This document shows positions 60,670 through 64,000 of a stretch of 64,000 nt of DNA, piece by piece (position 1 is the stretch's first letter; every line of letters begins with the position of its first letter). Under the pieces are notes generated by a model, which saw nothing but the letters and a program-made list of their open reading frames with translations, was not told where the DNA came from and ran no database searches. Origin of the DNA: Marinomonas ushuaiensis DSM 15871 (GTDB taxonomy: Bacteria; Pseudomonadota; Gammaproteobacteria; Pseudomonadales; Marinomonadaceae); NCBI RefSeq assembly GCF_000521805.1, contig NZ_JAMB01000012.1, forward strand, positions 1 to 64,000, in the 5' to 3' direction. A program made the position numbers and the translations under genes.

Positions 60670-61743
60670 TTATGACTGAGTCACTGTCAGTACTATTTTC
60701 CCCAAATGGTTTTTCTTTTGGAATGCTTCTTGCGCTTGAACGATTTCCTTGAGTGGATAGGTGTGTGCCACAAGTGGTTTTATCTTTCCTTGCTCAAGAT
60801 AGCGAATGAGGTTGCCGAATACGTCAGGCGCTAAAACCGTGCAGCCAAACAAACTCAAGTCTTTCAAGTATAGGGTTCGTACGTCTAGCTCTACAAAGGC
60901 ACCACCAATGGCGCCAGAAACAGCATAACGACCAAAAGGTTTGAGTACTTCTAGGAAAACAGGCCATTGTTGACCAGCAACTAGATCAATAACAACATCG
61001 ATGCTGCTTTCACCTAAAGCGGCGACTATGTCATCTTCTCGGGTAAGTGCTTGGTCGGCGCCTATGTCCAATAATGCTTGGCGTTTATCCGCGCTGGTAA
61101 TCGCAACAACATAGGCTCCGCGAGCTTTTGCTAATTGTATGGCAGCAGAGCCTACTCCACCGGATGCACCAGAAATCAAAATCCTATCTCGTTCGTTAAC
61201 ATTGGCTCGGCTTAGCATGTTCTCTGCTGTTGAATAAGAGCAAGGGAATGATGCCAGTTCTATATCTGATAAATGACTTTTGATTGCGTAGGCATGTCTG
61301 TCTGCCACTTTCGTATATTCTGCAAAACCACCATTACATTCAGAGCCAAAATAACCGGCTGGATTGAGCTTTTCACTGTCGATTTCTTGTAGACAAGGCT
61401 CGATTAAAACACGTTCGCCAATTCGGTTTGGATTGACTTTGCCGCCAACAGCAACGATGGTGCCACACACATCCGCGCCTTGTATAAGAGGAAATGACAG
61501 AGCATGACCAGACCAGCTGGCGTCAGAACTGTCGGCCTCTTTTTTTGAATACCAAGCTAAACGAGTATTGATGTCGGTGTTGTTTACGCCAGCCGCAGAG
61601 ACGCGAATGAGTACGTCGTGGTTTGTTAGTGTTGGTACGGATAGGTTATCGCGATAATGTAACTTATCTGTATCACCATGTTCTGTTAGCACGATGCCGC
61701 TCATGGTATTTGGAATGGTGTTTTTTGAGATTGTGGAGGTCAT
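60670..61743 (-). CDS. Zinc-type alcohol dehydrogenase/quinone oxidoreductase family protein
   Basis: A 357-residue NAD(P)H-dependent MDR-superfamily oxidoreductase. It has the GroES-like N-terminal domain with VLIRVSAAGVNNTDINTRLA and GADVCGTIVAVGG. The Rossmann motif is SGASGGVGSAAIQLAKARGA near 192-211. The cysteine ladder of structural-zinc alcohol dehydrogenases is not seen, so a quinone oxidoreductase-like or reductase activity is possible. The ATG at 61743 is chosen because AAGG lies eight bases before it; it is five bases after the tetR stop. It is the likely target of the upstream TetR repressor. Confidence 0.85.
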   Translation of the reverse strand: MTSTISKNTIPNTMSGIVLTEHGDTDKLHYRDNLSVPTLTNHDVLIRVSAAGVNNTDINTRLAWYSKKEADSSDASWSGHALSFPLIQGADVCGTIVAVGGKVNPNRIGERVLIEPCLQEIDSEKLNPAGYFGSECNGGFAEYTKVADRHAYAIKSHLSDIELASFPCSYSTAENMLSRANVNERDRILISGASGGVGSAAIQLAKARGAYVVAITSADKRQALLDIGADQALTREDDIVAALGESSIDVVIDLVAGQQWPVFLEVLKPFGRYAVSGAIGGAFVELDVRTLYLKDLSLFGCTVLAPDVFGNLIRYLEQGKIKPLVAHTYPLKEIVQAQEAFQKKNHLGKIVLTVTQS

Positions 61744-61748
61744 ATGAA

Positions 61749-62276
61749 TCACCTTTTAGTCTGATGTTTGGTAGTCATGAGAGTGGAAAGCGCGGTTTGA
61801 GCAGAGGTAATAGCTTCTGTGCCTAAAATAGGCCATGCACTGGAAACACCTTCATGTAGTAAAAATAGAATATTTGCTAAATCGGCTCTGTGGCTTTTTG
61901 CTGCTAAAAACTGGTGAACCGATTCTTTGTGCTCTTTAACGGCTTGATCAATCATGGCGTTATCAGGAAATGCAGCAATGGCGTTCATTGATAGGCAACC
62001 GTGAGGCGCGTTATCAGTCATCCAGACTTCAAGTCGCTGAAAAATCGTAGACAGATTTTGTTCACCTTCATTTGATAAACCGTTCTCAAGATAAGCAAGG
62101 TAACGCTGGTGGCGATACTCTAGCGCAGCAACCACCATCGCTTCCTTTGAAGGGTAGTGTTTATAAAGTGTGCGTAAGCTCACGTTACAAGCGGTCTTTA
62201 GCTTGTCAACATTAGGTTCAGCAAAACCATATTGGCTGAATGCAAGCTCAAGACTCGCGGCGATTTGTTGTTTCAA
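61749..62276 (-). CDS. TetR-family transcriptional repressor
   Basis: A 175-residue regulator. The N-terminal helix-turn-helix is LELAFSQYGFAEPNVDKLKT followed by CNVSLRTLYKHYPSKEAMV; the C-terminal part is the ligand-binding and dimerisation region. A longer in-frame reading to 62432 exists, but I choose TTG at 62276: AGGGAG is seven bases upstream, and the added residues would be encoded by the paired operator repeats. It is first in an operon with the oxidoreductase and probably represses itself and that gene in response to a small molecule, perhaps a quinone or aldehyde (inference). Confidence 0.85.
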   Translation of the reverse strand: MKQQIAASLELAFSQYGFAEPNVDKLKTACNVSLRTLYKHYPSKEAMVVAALEYRHQRYLAYLENGLSNEGEQNLSTIFQRLEVWMTDNAPHGCLSMNAIAAFPDNAMIDQAVKEHKESVHQFLAAKSHRADLANILFLLHEGVSSAWPILGTEAITSAQTALSTLMTTKHQTKR

Positions 62277-62289
62277 AATGCGGCTCCCT

Positions 62290-62340
62290 AAAGGTAGAGT
62301 ATTTATTCTACCTACAGAGTAGAATAAATGCTCTACCTTT
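62290..62340. promoter_or_regulatory. Paired TetR operators (22-bp inverted repeat)
   Basis: The arms at 62290-62311 and 62319-62340 are complementary at 21 of 22 positions with a 7-base spacer. Each arm holds an imperfect palindrome, GTAGAGTATTTATTCTAC and GTAGAATAAATGCTCTAC, matching 14 of 18 positions within itself. So this is probably two operator sites in opposite orientation just before the tetR start. A TTGACA on the minus strand at 62345-62340 overlaps the far edge, placing the operators across the promoter. Confidence 0.85.
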
Positions 62341-62501
62341 GTCAATGTCGTGTTATCGCGTATAGAGGGCTTTGTTTGGAGTAAGGTGATATCTGACATA
62401 GATTTATCGGAATAGTTACTATTTTTCAGCAAGCTGAAACAGATCTGAATGGTCTAGATTAAAAAAATTAGCTATTTGACGATGTAATAAAAGATTAGAA
62501 G

Positions 62502-62539
62502 AACCTCTCTTTACTTTTCATGTTTAGAGAGGTTTTTTT
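62502..62539 (+). terminator. Orphan terminator-like hairpin
   Basis: AACCTCTCT (62502-62510) and AGAGAGGTT (62526-62534) pair around a 15-base loop and are followed by TTTTT. No plus-strand gene lies upstream: the nearest upstream genes read leftward. The rest of the gap 62341-62768 is AT-rich without a gene. Confidence 0.65.
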
Positions 62540-62768
62540 ATGTTTTTAGAAAAACTTCTAAAAAATAATGTGATTGTTTTTTATTCTGATTCTTGTCAGT
62601 TTTTTTATGAAACGATTATGTTTCAGTTGCTAAAATAAATTAAATCGTCCTGAAATCATTATCATCTACTTCTATCTTGTTGATAACTGTCTTTTTCTGT
62701 CATAAATACGTCACGTAATTTTCTTATCCTTTGTTGCATTAAAGTTTTGCGGTAAAGGGTTGGTCATT

Positions 62769-63788
62769 ATGAACATCAAAGATGTGGCAGCGTTAGCAGG
62801 TGTTTCTCCTGCAACGGTTTCGAGGTGCTTGAATAATACAGGTCCGTTGAGTGATAGCGCTCGGGCTCGTGTTGAAAAAGTGATTGCGTTGACGGGCTAC
62901 GATGTCAATCAAGCCTCTAAACAGGTCGATTTAAACCATAATCCGACCATTGGTGTAATGATTCCAAGCTTATTGAATCCTGTTTTTTCTGAAATTGTGG
63001 CAGGGATTCAGCTGCGCGCTCGTCACTTTGGCTACTCCGTTATTGTTGTTGATACTCAATATGAGCGTAGCAGAGAAAAGCAGGCCATTATCGACTTGAT
63101 TCGTCAGCGAGTGACGGGCGTGATTCTTACCACGGCGTCAGTAGAAGACAACGAAGCTTTGTCTTTATTACGAGAGTTTCACTTTCCTTTTTGCCTTGTC
63201 CATAACCAATCTCCAAATGAGCCCTGTGTGTACGTCGACAACTATCAAGCAGGTTGGGATGTCGCTGACAAGCTGCTGGCGTTAGGTCATCGGAAAGTGG
63301 GCATGGTTGCAGGGCGTTTTCAATCTTCCGATAGAGCCAAACAACGTTACCTTGGTTTTACAGAAAGACTCAATCAACAATCCGCCTTGCTTCCTATGTC
63401 TTTAGTTGAAGTAGATCAGTATGCATTAACGCCATTCGATAATACTCAAGGCTCATTTTTTGATTCGCCCTCTGCTCCAACAGCATGGTTTTGCAGTAAT
63501 GATTTACTGGCGTTGAAGCTGGTGAATCATCTGAAAGCGAAAGGTATTTCTATTCCTGACAGGGTTTCTGTCGTGGGTTTTGATGGCATGGCTTTAGGCC
63601 AAATTCTTTATCCTCCTTTGGCCACCATTCAAATACCTCATCACACCATGGGTTTGTACGCGGTGGATTTATTGTTTAACAGCAAACACAAAACAACGCT
63701 GCCTTTATCGAGGAAACTAGATTATCAACCCCATTTTGTGGGAACCATGGCTGAGTGTCAGCCGCCAACAATGCGATGTGTTCTTTAA
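62769..63788 (+). CDS. LacI-family transcriptional regulator
   Basis: A 339-residue repressor. The N-terminal helix-turn-helix and hinge read MNIKDVAALAGVSPATVSRC, and the periplasmic-binding-protein-like sensor domain starts about residue 60 with TIGVMIPSLLNPVFSEIVAG. It ends with the typical FVGTMAECQPP region. ATG at 62769 is chosen over the in-frame TTG at 62760 because it gives the normal LacI start with AAGGG nine bases upstream. It directly precedes an ABC substrate-binding gene, so it most likely controls that transporter in response to its sugar-type ligand. Confidence 0.9.
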   Translation: MNIKDVAALAGVSPATVSRCLNNTGPLSDSARARVEKVIALTGYDVNQASKQVDLNHNPTIGVMIPSLLNPVFSEIVAGIQLRARHFGYSVIVVDTQYERSREKQAIIDLIRQRVTGVILTTASVEDNEALSLLREFHFPFCLVHNQSPNEPCVYVDNYQAGWDVADKLLALGHRKVGMVAGRFQSSDRAKQRYLGFTERLNQQSALLPMSLVEVDQYALTPFDNTQGSFFDSPSAPTAWFCSNDLLALKLVNHLKAKGISIPDRVSVVGFDGMALGQILYPPLATIQIPHHTMGLYAVDLLFNSKHKTTLPLSRKLDYQPHFVGTMAECQPPTMRCVL

Positions 63789-63807
63789 AATTTTAGGAGA
63801 GAGTTTA

Positions 63808-64000
63808 ATGAGTGTTTTTAAAAAGGTAATTAAGCTGACCGTTCTATCGTTAGGGCTTAGCGCAGGAACATCTTACGCAGCGGATGCGATTTGTTATAAC
63901 TGTCCACCAGAGTGGGCTAATTGGGGTGGGCAGCTTGAGTTAATTAAAAAAGACTTGGGTATTTCTATCCCGATGGATAATAAAAATTCAGGTCAGACTT
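63808..64000 (+). CDS. ABC transporter substrate-binding protein, 5' part
   Basis: The first 64 codons of a gene cut by the window end. A signal peptide MSVFKKVIKLTVLSLGLSAG ends near residue 25 at YAADA. The mature start AICYNCPPEWANWGGQLEL and KKDLGISIPMDNKNSGQT resemble extracellular solute-binding proteins of the Fe3+/polyamine-like group. AGGAGAG lies eight bases before the ATG. It follows a LacI-type regulator by 19 bases. The substrate cannot be given from this part. Confidence 0.7.
   Translation, partial: MSVFKKVIKLTVLSLGLSAGTSYAADAICYNCPPEWANWGGQLELIKKDLGISIPMDNKNSGQT

Overview
The window is a chromosomal segment of a gammaproteobacterium. Gene order and protein character suggest a marine Oceanospirillales-type bacterium, most likely Marinomonas or a close relative; the genus is inferred from familiarity, not from a search. 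The centre is the conserved superoperon birA-coaX-SPOR gene, tRNA-Tyr/Gly/Thr, tRNA-Trp, secE-nusG, rplKAJL, rpoBC, rpsLG-fusA-tuf, then the complete S10, spc and alpha ribosomal protein operons to rplQ. It is followed by uvrA, a YajR-like MFS gene and ssb, an order also known from Pseudomonas.

Layout: 1-2.4 kb holds an OmpR-type two-component system on the minus strand. 2.4-7.4 kb is a heme acquisition locus: candidate Fur boxes, a decayed small membrane-protein gene, a DUF454 membrane protein, heme oxygenase hemO and the heme ABC importer hmuTUV. 7.7-11.2 kb is a methionine ABC importer, metNI with two tandem metQ genes. 11.4-14.8 kb returns to heme with hmuS and a TonB-dependent receptor on the minus strand behind a strong candidate Fur box. 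15.3-21 kb holds uraA, an opgG/opgD-family glucan gene, a wrecked GH1 beta-glucosidase pseudogene, a GNAT acetyltransferase and an exported alpha/beta hydrolase. 21-54.2 kb is the translation and transcription superoperon. 54.4-59.5 kb is the uvrA/ssb region with an SOS box. 59.6-64 kb is accessory: a META-domain lipoprotein, a tetR-oxidoreductase operon with an inverted-repeat operator, and a LacI-type regulator followed by the start of an ABC substrate-binding protein cut by the window end.

How the genes work together: the receptor, HmuTUV, HemO and HmuS would form an iron-repressed heme import and degradation route. No tonB/exbBD is visible here. The superoperon shows several candidate RNA control points: an L1-site-like hairpin before rplK, the rplJ leader, an attenuator before rpoB, a near-consensus promoter with a short leader before rpsJ, a 17-bp hairpin before rpsH, and a hairpin plus competing start codons before rpsM.

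No phage, insertion sequence, CRISPR array or defence system is visible. The most unusual items are the paired operators in front of tetR, the receptor lacking the usual heme-ligand histidines, two decayed genes, a dispersed REP-like hairpin repeat, and unexplained RNA hairpins in the ribosomal operons.
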